A stretch of 64,000 nt of DNA from assembly GCF_009827615.1 (NCBI RefSeq), contig NZ_WTYU01000001.1:1509001-1573000 (forward strand), in the 5' to 3' direction. Shown piece after piece: positions 47,137-55,061 of this stretch (positions are counted from its first letter, which is position 1; the number at the start of each line of letters is the position of its first letter). The notes under the pieces are model-generated. The model was not told where the DNA came from, did not search any database, and saw nothing but the letters and a program-made list of their open reading frames with translations. The position numbers and the translations under genes were made by a program. This stretch comes from Allopontixanthobacter confluentis (GTDB lineage Bacteria > Pseudomonadota > Alphaproteobacteria > Sphingomonadales > Sphingomonadaceae).

Positions 47137-48231
47137 TTAGTCTTCAATTGTGATAAGCGTCGCTGCGTCAGGCGAATTTGGCGAAACTGTCATCGAGCAA
47201 TGAAATCCCTCGACCACGCAGACATCGTAAAGCTCGCCAATCTCCCCATCGATCCGGAACCAGTCGACGCAGGCCCCGCTTTCAAGATCGATCACCTGCA
47301 CACCGCACCACGGCTCGCTGTCAGCGTCCTTCAGCTTCTGATCAAGCGACAGCCCTTCAAACCGCTTATATCGCGGACGGGACAGCCCCACGAAAGCAAA
47401 CTTACCGTGGAAGGACAAGCCGCGCAGGAAACCGGGGCAAAATGCAAGGGGAACAAAGGTGCCCATTGTGGCCTTGCCCCTTGGCAACTCGACATGGCCC
47501 AGTTCTCCGCTGCCCGAATTGAGTACCCATAGCCTGCCATCATGCCAGCGCGGCGAGTGCGGCATGGACAGGCCCTCGCACACGATTTCATTTGTCTGGA
47601 CATCAATCACCACACCGCCATCGGCGCGGCGATCGCGCCAGCCATCAATGGTATTGGACCGCGATACAGCGGTGACAAAGGCAGCCTTGCCTTCGCGCAT
47701 GGCCAAACCGTTCAAGTGACAGCGGTCTTCATCCACAATGTCGGTAATGAAGGGCGGCTTCCAGATTGGCTTGAACGAATGCCTGTCCGATATTGCGGCG
47801 AGGCAATTGTAACGTGTGTTGACGAAGATAATCCGCCCGTCGCTTTCCACGCCCACGTCATGCGCGTCGATCTGGCCGGTCAGATAGGTCGTGCGCGCCA
47901 TGAAGCAGGCGTCGTAAATCTGATTGATGCGCTGCTCTGGCGCCAGCACATTGACCAACCGCGTTATCTGGGCGCCTGCGGAGAGAACAAGTTGGCCGCT
48001 GCCATCCGTGCACAATCCCATCGGCTTGGGCATAGCTGATTGGTGGAGTTGGGCGGCACCCTGCGGATTGCCGCCCAGCATGTACAGCAAGCCGGATTGG
48101 TAGGAAGTGAAGGCCAGCGACGCCCTCATCGCAATAAGCCGGGCAATGAATCCGCTCGACAGCGAATACTCCACTTTCGGCGGTGCTGCGCTCACCTGAC
48201 TTGCTACGACCTGTTGCCCCGGCGCTTCCAT
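47137..48231 (-). CDS. TIGR03032 / DUF4915-type beta-propeller protein
   Basis: 364 residues, no signal peptide. The family segments are present: MPKPMGLCTDGSGQLVLS, VGVESDGRIIFVNTRYNCLA, CHLNGLAMREGKAAFVTAVS, TIDGWRDRRADGGVVIDV, GLSMPHSPRWHDGRLWVLNSGSGEL and CPGFLRGLSFHGKFAFVGLSRPR. Repeated four-stranded blades suggest a propeller. Biochemical function is unknown. It lies on the same strand 77 bases (or more, depending on the start) upstream of the giant autotransporter, so the pair is probably an operon, which hints at a role in making or modifying the adhesin. Confidence 0.85.
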   Translation of the reverse strand: MEAPGQQVVASQVSAAPPKVEYSLSSGFIARLIAMRASLAFTSYQSGLLYMLGGNPQGAAQLHQSAMPKPMGLCTDGSGQLVLSAGAQITRLVNVLAPEQRINQIYDACFMARTTYLTGQIDAHDVGVESDGRIIFVNTRYNCLAAISDRHSFKPIWKPPFITDIVDEDRCHLNGLAMREGKAAFVTAVSRSNTIDGWRDRRADGGVVIDVQTNEIVCEGLSMPHSPRWHDGRLWVLNSGSGELGHVELPRGKATMGTFVPLAFCPGFLRGLSFHGKFAFVGLSRPRYKRFEGLSLDQKLKDADSEPWCGVQVIDLESGACVDWFRIDGEIGELYDVCVVEGFHCSMTVSPNSPDAATLITIED

Positions 48232-48572
48232 ATTCTCTCCAAAGCGGCCTCATTGTTGAACGGCGGCCGCACCCGCCGCGTCAGGTGACCGATAAGACTG
48301 GCCTGGTAAAGGAAATCCCGAGATTGAGCGCGCAATGTCATTTGTTTTGCCGGGCGAGCATCGCACGGTTAAATCAAAGGGCGCTCAAATTGATGGCAGT
48401 TCTCGTACTCAACAGACGACGCTGATGGCGTTAAATGAACGGCCCCGTACATAAAGGCACTTCAACCGTCTGCGCCGGTGTTGGCAGCAGTAAGCGTACG
48501 CCTTCGAAATTTAAAAAAGCAAAGCCGAAGGTCTTGGAAGGAGCGCGTTGCAGCCGAGCGGGCCAATCGGCT

Positions 48573-48685
48573 GAACGTCCGCTTACACGGCTTAGCATTC
48601 TGAAAGCAGACTGGAAGCTTTCCACCCACAATCGGACATTTTGTAAGTTCTTGAGTTTCGCCAAAAGCAGACAGTCAACGTAACG
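48573..48685. repeat. Interspersed repeat copy 7 (right edge of the accessory block)
   Basis: AACGTCCGCTTACACGGC, CTGAAAGCAGACTGGAAGC, CCACAATCGGACATTTTG and CGCCAAAAGCAGACAGTC with AACGTAACGCCCGC. More diverged than copies 5 and 6. The gap 48232-48732 otherwise holds no gene that I can support. Confidence 0.55.
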
Positions 48686-48732
48686 CCCGCATGCTAATGC
48701 GTGGTTTCTCACCTCCAGCGCGCAGAGTCTGT

Positions 48733-48761
48733 AAAAAAGGGCGCCAGTGGCGCCCTTTTTT
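48733..48761. terminator. Bidirectional Rho-independent terminator after the cyclophilin gene
   Basis: A6-GGGCGCC-AGT-GGCGCCC-T6: a perfect 7-bp GC stem with a 3-base loop flanked by A and T runs, so it works in either direction. It ends the minus-strand cyclophilin transcript 3 bases after its stop codon and shields it from the accessory block. Confidence 0.9.
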
Positions 48762-48763
48762 GA

Positions 48764-49225
48764 TCAGCTGACCGTGGCTTTCACGATCTTGCCTGGTTTC
48801 TTGGGTGGCTCGCCCTTGGGCAGCGCGTCTACATGTTCCATGCCGCTCGTCACTTCGCCCCAGGCGGTATATTGCCCATCCAGGAAACGCGCATCGTCAA
48901 AGCAGATGAAGAATTGGCTGTTGGCGCTGTCAGGCGCAGATGACCGTGCCATCGAACATACGCCGCGCACATGCGGGATGCTGTTGAATTCAGCTTTCAG
49001 ATCAGCCTTGGGGCTGCCGCCCATGCCGGTGCCGGTCGGATCGCCGCCTTGCGCCATGAAGCCGGGAATAACGCGGTGGAACACCACGCCATCGTAAAAC
49101 CCGTCCTTGGCCAGTTCCACGATACGTTCGACATGGCCGGGTGCCACATCAGGCCGCAGCTTGATGACGACATCGCCCTCGCCATTTTCTGTATCGAGGG
49201 TAAAAGTAAGCGTCTGATCAGCCAT
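48764..49225 (-). CDS. Cyclophilin-type peptidyl-prolyl cis-trans isomerase (PpiB-like, cytoplasmic)
   Basis: 153 residues from ATG 49225 (AGGAG 8 bases upstream). The cyclophilin core is intact: VELAKDGFYDGVVFHRVIPGFMAQGGDPTGTGMGGS, then NSQFFICFDDARFLDGQYTAWGEVTSGMEHVD. The catalytic Arg is in FHRVIPGF. No signal peptide, so it should act in the cytoplasm on prolyl peptide bonds. The open frame runs upstream to 49438 but without family similarity. Confidence 0.94.
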   Translation of the reverse strand: MADQTLTFTLDTENGEGDVVIKLRPDVAPGHVERIVELAKDGFYDGVVFHRVIPGFMAQGGDPTGTGMGGSPKADLKAEFNSIPHVRGVCSMARSSAPDSANSQFFICFDDARFLDGQYTAWGEVTSGMEHVDALPKGEPPKKPGKIVKATVS

Positions 49226-49377
49226 TGATGCAATCTCCTGTTGGCACCTGTTTTCAATTCGGGGCCGATATAGGCATTCATGCGCCAAAGTCACCCTTTG
49301 CTGCTGAATTGGCTTTGCCCTTGGAACGTCTGCGTCAACAGGGTTGCTTTTGCATGTCCCGCGCCTAGAGCGAGGCG

Positions 49378-50838
49378 ATGGCGAAGGACAAGCGCGCCCA
49401 GTATGACGAGAATGACCTGTTGCTGGCACAGCCGCCACAGCAGGACGAAGGCGCGCGCCCCGACGACCGGATTGACGACGAACGTCACGACGAGGAAAAC
49501 CGCCTTAAAACCGGCTATGTCCGCGCTGTGCGCGATGCGCTGGACGCCGGTGACAAGGGGTTGGTGTATGATCTGGTCGAACCGCTGCACGCAGCGGACA
49601 TCGCCGACCTTATCGAATTGTTCGAACCTGATGAACGGGGCATCCTTGCCAGCGCCATAACCGATCTGATGTCGAGCGACGTAATCGCCGAACTCAACGA
49701 TTACGTGCGCGAAGACATGATGGAACAGCTGTCCGCACGGTCAGTTGCGTCCATTGCCGAACAGTTGGAAACCGATGATGCGGTCCAGCTGATCGAAGAC
49801 CTTGAACCGGCTGACCAGCTGGCGGTTCTGGCCGAACTGGACGCAGAAGACCGCGCCGCGATCGAAAGCGCACTGGCCTATCCAGAAGAAACCGCTGGCC
49901 GTTTGATGAGCCGCGATTTCGTGGCCGTGCCGGAACATATGACGGTCGGCAATCTGATCGATTACCTGCGCGAAAGTGTCGATCTGGGGCAGGATTTCTG
50001 GGAAATTTTCGTGGTGGATTATGCCCACCATCCGGTCGGCACCTGCCAGTTAAGCTGGATATTACGCACCCCGCGGCAGGTTTCGCTGACCGATGTGATG
50101 AAGCGCGACCAGACCCTGATCCCGGTGACGATGGATCAGGAAGAAGTCGCCCTGATGTTCCAGAAATATGCGCTGATTTCCGCCGCCGTGGTGGATGAAA
50201 GCGGCCGGCTGGTTGGCCAGATGACCGTGGACGATGTGGTCCACATTATTTCCGAAGAAGCCAGCGAAGATGCCCTGCTGATGTCCGGTGCGGGTGATGG
50301 CGACATTAACGAACCGATCCGCGATGCCTATGCCGCCCGGGTGCGCTGGCTGGTCGCCAATCTGGGCACGGCGCTGATTGCGAGCCTGATTATTGCAGCA
50401 TTTGGCGGCGCGATCGAAAAGCTGGTGGCCCTGGCAGTGCTGATGCCGATTGTGGCCAGCATTGGCGGCAATGCGGGCACCCAGACCATGGCTGTATCGG
50501 TGCGCGCCATTGCCATGAACCAGCTGACCCGTGCCAATACGGGCCGCATTTTGTGGCGGGAAATGCGCGTGGCATTGCTAAACGGCGTGACAATTGCCGT
50601 GCTGGTCGGCCTTGCCACCGGGGTCATCTTCACGCCCATGCTGGGGGTCGTGATTGCGGTGGCCGTGATGGTCAATGTGGTAACGGCGGGCCTTGCCGGT
50701 GTGCTGGTCCCCGTCATATTCGAACGGCTGAAGCAGGACCCTGCGGTGGCCAGTTCGGTATTTGTGACCATGATCACGGATTCCATGGGCTTTTTCGCAT
50801 TTCTGGGTCTGGCCGTGGCCGCCGGGCTGGCGGGATAA
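49378..50838 (+). CDS. mgtE: Magnesium transporter MgtE
   Basis: 486 residues. Domain order is typical: cytosolic N domain of acidic helical repeats (about 50-160; LHAADIADLIELFEPDER, ETDDAVQLIEDLEPADQLAVLAEL), paired CBS domains (about 165-290; RLMSRDFVAVPEHMTVG, ALISAAVVDESGRLVGQMT), then five membrane helices from about residue 325 (LGTALIASLIIAAFGGAIEKL, LMPIVASIGGNAGTQTMAV). The GGNAGTQT segment lines the pore. MgtE is a Mg2+-gated channel for uptake. The N-terminus carries an extra charged stretch of about 45 residues. Confidence 0.95.
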   Translation: MAKDKRAQYDENDLLLAQPPQQDEGARPDDRIDDERHDEENRLKTGYVRAVRDALDAGDKGLVYDLVEPLHAADIADLIELFEPDERGILASAITDLMSSDVIAELNDYVREDMMEQLSARSVASIAEQLETDDAVQLIEDLEPADQLAVLAELDAEDRAAIESALAYPEETAGRLMSRDFVAVPEHMTVGNLIDYLRESVDLGQDFWEIFVVDYAHHPVGTCQLSWILRTPRQVSLTDVMKRDQTLIPVTMDQEEVALMFQKYALISAAVVDESGRLVGQMTVDDVVHIISEEASEDALLMSGAGDGDINEPIRDAYAARVRWLVANLGTALIASLIIAAFGGAIEKLVALAVLMPIVASIGGNAGTQTMAVSVRAIAMNQLTRANTGRILWREMRVALLNGVTIAVLVGLATGVIFTPMLGVVIAVAVMVNVVTAGLAGVLVPVIFERLKQDPAVASSVFVTMITDSMGFFAFLGLAVAAGLAG

Positions 50839-50841
50839 TTC

Positions 50842-51237
50842 ATGCCGGTCCACATGACCAAAATCGCGTTTCGCAGCGAGAGCGTGGAAAGTTTGCGGCA
50901 CTGGCTGGAAAGCCATGACAGCGTCGCCCGCCTGACCACCAAGAACCGCCCCACCCGCTATGAAGAAATGGTCGGCGGGTCATTATACTGGATACACCAG
51001 CACGCCATAGTCGGGCGCAGCCCCATTCTCGGCTTTGAAAAAACGCCCGAAGGCCGCTGGTGGATCGAACTTGCACCGGAACTGGTCGGGGTGAAGCCCA
51101 AGCCCAAGCGCGCCCATCAGGGCTGGCGCTATCTCAAGGAAGAGGATGCGCCCCGCGACCTGGAAGACGGCGAAGATATTGGCGATGTCCTGCCCGGCAA
51201 ACTGATGGGAAAACTATCCCGGCTGGGTCTGGTCTAG
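50842..51237 (+). CDS. DUF1489 family protein
   Basis: 131 residues, 3 bases after mgtE, almost certainly co-transcribed. DUF1489 hallmarks include TTKNRPTRYEEMVGGSLYWIHQHAIVGRSPILGF and the C-terminal GWRYLKEEDAPRDL plus PGKLMGKLSRLGLV. The family is confined largely to alphaproteobacteria and has no known biochemical role; no membrane or signal segment is present. Confidence 0.9.
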   Translation: MPVHMTKIAFRSESVESLRHWLESHDSVARLTTKNRPTRYEEMVGGSLYWIHQHAIVGRSPILGFEKTPEGRWWIELAPELVGVKPKPKRAHQGWRYLKEEDAPRDLEDGEDIGDVLPGKLMGKLSRLGLV

Positions 51238-51277
51238 GCAGCGTCAGCCCGTCCGGGCACGCCGCAAGCGCGCTGCT

Positions 51278-51595
51278 TCAGGCAGGGTCAGGCCGCCATT
51301 CCGGATTGTCCAGCTGATTGCGGATATGGTCAAAGACCGGTCCGTATATCGGCTTTGTAAACCGCACCCCGACCAGCGCATCATCCTTCCACGCGACAAT
51401 CGCGTCGAAGGGTCCGATCTGCTGGATCGTGATGGACACAGGCTGGCCGACTGACAATCTGCTGTGTTGTTCAAAAAAGCGGCAACCATCTTCGGATATG
51501 TCGAGCAGACTGATCGGCCTGCGCGGTTCGGTACCGGCCCGACATGTTCCCAAAATTGTTACAGCATGGCGTTGCGACATTCTTTTTATAACCAT
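51278..51595 (-). CDS. PilZ-domain protein (putative c-di-GMP receptor)
   Basis: 105 residues made of a single PilZ domain. The c-di-GMP motifs are recognisable but loose: RHAVTILGTCRAG near the N-terminus and LLDISEDGCRF (D/NxSxxG) about residues 30-40, followed by VGQPVSITIQQIGPFDAIVAWKDDALVGVRF. RxxxR is imperfect, so ligand binding is not certain. Single-domain PilZ proteins act by protein-protein contact. Convergent with the DUF1489 gene. Confidence 0.8.
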   Translation of the reverse strand: MVIKRMSQRHAVTILGTCRAGTEPRRPISLLDISEDGCRFFEQHSRLSVGQPVSITIQQIGPFDAIVAWKDDALVGVRFTKPIYGPVFDHIRNQLDNPEWRPDPA

Positions 51596-51718
51596 GCACG
51601 GCGCAATATCGCTGTCGGCAATAGGCGGCTATTGATGATTGTTAAGTTTGCCCAGTTTCCCGTATTTTCACACCGGTTGCATGGCTGTGCGGTTTAAGAC
51701 CTTGCCTGGCACCCTGGG

Positions 51719-52420
51719 TTACGCTGATGCCTGTGCCGGAATTTTTTCGGCAACACGCCGCAGCGCATTGGCATAGGTTTCCGGGTCCTGAGCACCCGGC
51801 ACCAAAAATTTGCCTTCGATCACCATTGCCGGCACACCGGAAATATTCATGTCGAACGCGGCCTGTTCTTCTGTCCGCACTTTTCGCGCCAGATCTTCGT
51901 CTACCAGCGCCGCAGCAGCGGCCACGCCATCAAGGCCCACGCTGCGCGCGATATCCACCAACACTTCGGCTTTCGAAATATCGCGCCGCTGGCCGAAATG
52001 CGCGTCAAACAGCGCCAGCTTTAGGCGGGTCTGCACTTCTGGCCCTGCGCTTTCCAGCGCCCAGGTGAGCAATTTATGCGCGTCAAACGTGTTCCACATC
52101 ATCGCCGCCGGGGCTTCCCCCTCGCCGCTGTAATCCAGCGACACCCCCGCATTGATGGCGGCCTGCCGCATCTGTTCCTGCACGCCGCGTGTCTGCTCCG
52201 CTGTGCGGCCGTATTTTCGCGCTATATGGTCCGAGCGTTCTTCACCATGCGAGGGCATATCGGGGTTAAGTTCGAACGCGTGCCAGCGAATGTCAGCCTC
52301 GATCTCCCCTGCCACCAGATCGAGCGCCTTGGACAATTGGCCATAGCCCACCAGACACCATGGGCACATGACATCGGACCAGATGTCGATCTGCAATGTG
52401 CGGGGGGTTTTATTATCCAT
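51719..52420 (-). CDS. FrnE-like DsbA-family oxidoreductase
   Basis: 233 residues from ATG 52420. DSBA-like thioredoxin fold with active-site CPWC (Cys19, Cys22) in DIWSDVMCPWCLVGYGQL, the long helical insert (RQAAINAGVSLDYSGEGEAPAAMMWNTFDAHKLL), and the cis-Pro loop ISGVPAMVIEGKF. FrnE-type proteins are cytoplasmic disulfide isomerases or reductases linked to oxidative stress tolerance; no signal peptide here. It follows nudC by 58 bases on the same strand. Confidence 0.92.
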   Translation of the reverse strand: MDNKTPRTLQIDIWSDVMCPWCLVGYGQLSKALDLVAGEIEADIRWHAFELNPDMPSHGEERSDHIARKYGRTAEQTRGVQEQMRQAAINAGVSLDYSGEGEAPAAMMWNTFDAHKLLTWALESAGPEVQTRLKLALFDAHFGQRRDISKAEVLVDIARSVGLDGVAAAAALVDEDLARKVRTEEQAAFDMNISGVPAMVIEGKFLVPGAQDPETYANALRRVAEKIPAQASA

Positions 52421-52478
52421 CAGCGTGTTTCTCCATCGGCGTGTTCGTCCATCAGGCGCATCAGGCGATTTGTCAGCC

Positions 52479-53363
52479 TCATGCCTTGTCCAGCCACCAT
52501 GATAGCAGAGTATGGGCAATCGCGCTTGATGGCGGCGGTGCGAAGGGGCCGCTACCATCGCGCCCCTCGGCCATGGCACGGGCAACATCCTCCCGCGTGA
52601 ACCAGCGGGCTTCTTCCAGTTCGGTCTCGTCAATCGTCAAAGCATCCGTTTCAGCGGTGCAATAACAGCCGATCATCAATTGGCTGGGGAACGGCCATGG
52701 CTGGGTGGCGATATATTCCACATCCCTGACGCGCACCCCTGCTTCTTCGAAAACTTCGCGGGCCACTGCTTCTTCGATGGTTTCGCCCGGTTCGACAAAG
52801 CCCGCCAATGCCGAAAATGCGCGCGGCGGAAAGCGCGGCTGACGGCCCAGCAGCAACCGGCCCGAATGTTCTACCAGCATGATGGTGACCGGATCGGTGC
52901 GGGGGAAATGCTGCGCATGACACGTGCCGCAATCTCGCTGCCAGCCGCCCTTTGTCAGGCGGGTTCCGGCACCGCAGCGCGCACAAAACCGGTGGCGGGC
53001 ATGCCAGTCCACCAGGCTGCGCGCGCCGCCATAAATGGCCAGATCAGCGGGACTGAGCATTTGCATGGCCTGCCAGATGCGCGGATTTGCATAGGCAGGG
53101 CCAGTGGCGCCTTCCTGCGGAACAGCAGCAAAACACGCCTTTTCATCCAGCAGACCCAGAAAAACCAGTTCCGCATCCTCGGCCGTGTCAGCCAGCGTTC
53201 CCCACACAAGTTCGCCCATATCGCCGATGACAGGCATCAGGCCTTCCAGATGCAGCACCCTTGCGCGCCAGTTCAGCAGACCGGCCAGCGCTGCCGGATC
53301 AGCCCGTATATGGTCTGCACGGTCCATCGGCGAACCGGCAAAAGCAACCGGCGTGGTGGTCAC
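52479..53363 (-). CDS. nudC: NAD+ diphosphatase NudC (Nudix; RNA deNADding)
   Basis: 294 residues from a GTG start at 53363 (GAAGG 7 bases upstream; upstream open frame overlaps the neighbour). Zinc ribbon Cys127, Cys130, Cys145, Cys148 (CARCGAG...CGTCHAQHFPRTDP), Nudix box GFVEPGETIEEAVAREVFEEAGV (188-210, EVFEEAG catalytic), and the NudC-specific TQPWPFPSQ after it. It cleaves NADH/NAD+ and removes NAD caps from RNA. It begins 10 bases after the serine hydrolase stop, so the ribosome-binding site overlaps that stop. Confidence 0.94.
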   Translation of the reverse strand: MTTTPVAFAGSPMDRADHIRADPAALAGLLNWRARVLHLEGLMPVIGDMGELVWGTLADTAEDAELVFLGLLDEKACFAAVPQEGATGPAYANPRIWQAMQMLSPADLAIYGGARSLVDWHARHRFCARCGAGTRLTKGGWQRDCGTCHAQHFPRTDPVTIMLVEHSGRLLLGRQPRFPPRAFSALAGFVEPGETIEEAVAREVFEEAGVRVRDVEYIATQPWPFPSQLMIGCYCTAETDALTIDETELEEARWFTREDVARAMAEGRDGSGPFAPPPSSAIAHTLLSWWLDKA

Positions 53364-53373
53364 CAGTGTGCCT

Positions 53374-54711
53374 TCACTTGGCTGACTGGCGCGCTGCGGC
53401 CATGCTGCCCAGATCGGCCAGTACCGCGACCGGGAATGCGCCATGCACAGGATAGGCTTCAGACGGCATATACTGCGTAAACAGCGATGCACGCAGGCCC
53501 ATTTTCATGTTGACCAGCGCCACGGTGCCAGCCGCCCCGCCCCAGCCATATGTTCCGGCCTGATCGCCCAGACCCACACGCCCGCCAGCGCCGAAACCGG
53601 CCTTGTCGGCAAAAGTGCCGCTGGTATCGACCGCGTCGGGAAGCAGGTTTGACGTGCCCACACGCACCGCCAGTTCACCCAGCACACGCTTGCCATCAAT
53701 TTTGCCATAGCCAAGCAGCATCCGCAGGAAACGGTCGTAATCGCGCGGGGAAGACACCAGCCCTGCACCGCCGAAGGGGAAAGCTGGCTTCAACGTATAG
53801 ACCGACGCATTGGCCGGATCGATGGGAATGACCGCGCCGCCCATGACGCCATAATTGGCAGTCAGACGGCCGATTTCGCTGTCAGGAACCTGGAACCAGG
53901 TGCTGTCCATACCGGCAGGTTTGAAGATATTGGTGGCCAGAAATTCATCAAACGGCATGCCTGATACCACTTCGATGACGCGCCCCAGCAAGTCGAGCGA
54001 GACGGAATAGCTCCACGTCGTTCCCGGCTGATAGACCAGTGGCAAGGTGGCAATCCCATCCGCAAATGCCGCAAGGCTGGAAACAGGCACGCCGCGGCCA
54101 AGGCCAGGAATGGGCAAGCGGCTGACTTGTCCGGGGATCAGGCCCAGCTTTTCATACGCGTCCTTGATTGGCCCTTTCTGGATGATGCCGTAGCCAAGGC
54201 CCGATGTATGGGTAAGCAGATGGCGGATGGTAATGGGCCGGTCAGCAGGAACGACATCCTCGATCGAACCATCGGCAATTTTCTGCACCTTCATATTGGC
54301 AAAGGCAGGCAATATTTCCGCCAGCGGCTGATCGAGGCCAAGCTTGCCTTCATCAATCAGCATCATGGTGGCCATGCCGGTAATCGGCTTGGTCATGGAA
54401 TAGATCCGGTACAGGCTATCAATCCCGGCGGGCGCTGCCTGGCCGATGGCGAGCGTGCCTTTCGAGATGATTTCCGGATCCTGCTGGCCCCAGCCCATGG
54501 CCGCGACCATATTGGCCACCTTGCCGCTGGAACCATATTCATTGACCATTGCGGCAACGTTTTTCCATGCCGTGGGGGAGGATGCCCCGTGGGCAAATGC
54601 CATACGGCCCGCCGGCACAGTTGCCAGCGCAGCGCCCGCGCCCAGCCAGGCACCGCCGCGCAGCAACGCACGGCGTGAAAAGGCAGCATCCTCAAATTCC
54701 CGATAGGCCAT
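53374..54711 (-). CDS. Tat-exported class C beta-lactamase-fold serine hydrolase (family VIII esterase-like)
   Basis: 445 residues from ATG 54711 (AAGGGA upstream). A Tat signal is visible (FSRRALLRGGAWLGAGAAL). The serine beta-lactamase fold has SMTK (Ser105, Lys108) in YRIYSMTKPITGMA, then HLLTHTSGLGYG and Tyr235 in WSYSVSLDLLGRVIEVVSG; the third motif is in WGGAAGT. Family VIII esterases and EstB-like proteins share these residues and hydrolyse short esters, some also beta-lactams. The substrate is not known. It is probably periplasmic. Confidence 0.9.
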   Translation of the reverse strand: MAYREFEDAAFSRRALLRGGAWLGAGAALATVPAGRMAFAHGASSPTAWKNVAAMVNEYGSSGKVANMVAAMGWGQQDPEIISKGTLAIGQAAPAGIDSLYRIYSMTKPITGMATMMLIDEGKLGLDQPLAEILPAFANMKVQKIADGSIEDVVPADRPITIRHLLTHTSGLGYGIIQKGPIKDAYEKLGLIPGQVSRLPIPGLGRGVPVSSLAAFADGIATLPLVYQPGTTWSYSVSLDLLGRVIEVVSGMPFDEFLATNIFKPAGMDSTWFQVPDSEIGRLTANYGVMGGAVIPIDPANASVYTLKPAFPFGGAGLVSSPRDYDRFLRMLLGYGKIDGKRVLGELAVRVGTSNLLPDAVDTSGTFADKAGFGAGGRVGLGDQAGTYGWGGAAGTVALVNMKMGLRASLFTQYMPSEAYPVHGAFPVAVLADLGSMAAARQSAK

Positions 54712-54839
54712 CTGACATCCCTTTTTGACATGGATCATTTTGGTTCTGTTGAGGTGCGGTGTGGGCGATGCATGACTGTCGGTCAATTCCCCCAAGCATA
54801 CATCTTGCGTAAATATGCTGTGCTATCTATATAACACAC

Positions 54840-55061
54840 ATGCTTAACATTCTTTCGATCATCATCGGTATTGTCGCCCTGCTGCTGGCAATCCCTTCAT
54901 TCATCCCTTTGCTTGGCTGGGGGAACTGGATCGTCCTGCCCATCGCCATTGTGGGAGCAGGCATTGGCGCCCTGTCCAGTTCCAACATGGGCCGGAATTT
55001 CTGCCTTGTGGTGCTGGCCATTGCGGCCATCCGCCTGATGATCGGCGGCGGTTTTATCTAA
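54840..55061 (+). CDS. Small membrane protein of unknown function
   Basis: 73 residues with two or three hydrophobic helices (LNILSIIIGIVALLLAIPSFIP, WIVLPIAIVGAGIGAL, FCLVVLAIAAIRLMIGG). No family known to me. Its stop codon overlaps the convergent mutY stop (CTAA), and it is divergent from the serine hydrolase gene. A short hydrophobic protein like this could be a membrane stress or modulator peptide; that is only a guess. Confidence 0.6.
   Translation: MLNILSIIIGIVALLLAIPSFIPLLGWGNWIVLPIAIVGAGIGALSSSNMGRNFCLVVLAIAAIRLMIGGGFI

Noticed and set aside
22261-48685. Repeat copies as integron attC sites
   Set aside because: No integron integrase is in the window, and the copies lack the GTTRRRY core and the regular attC fold; cassette-like layout is kept only as a hypothesis.
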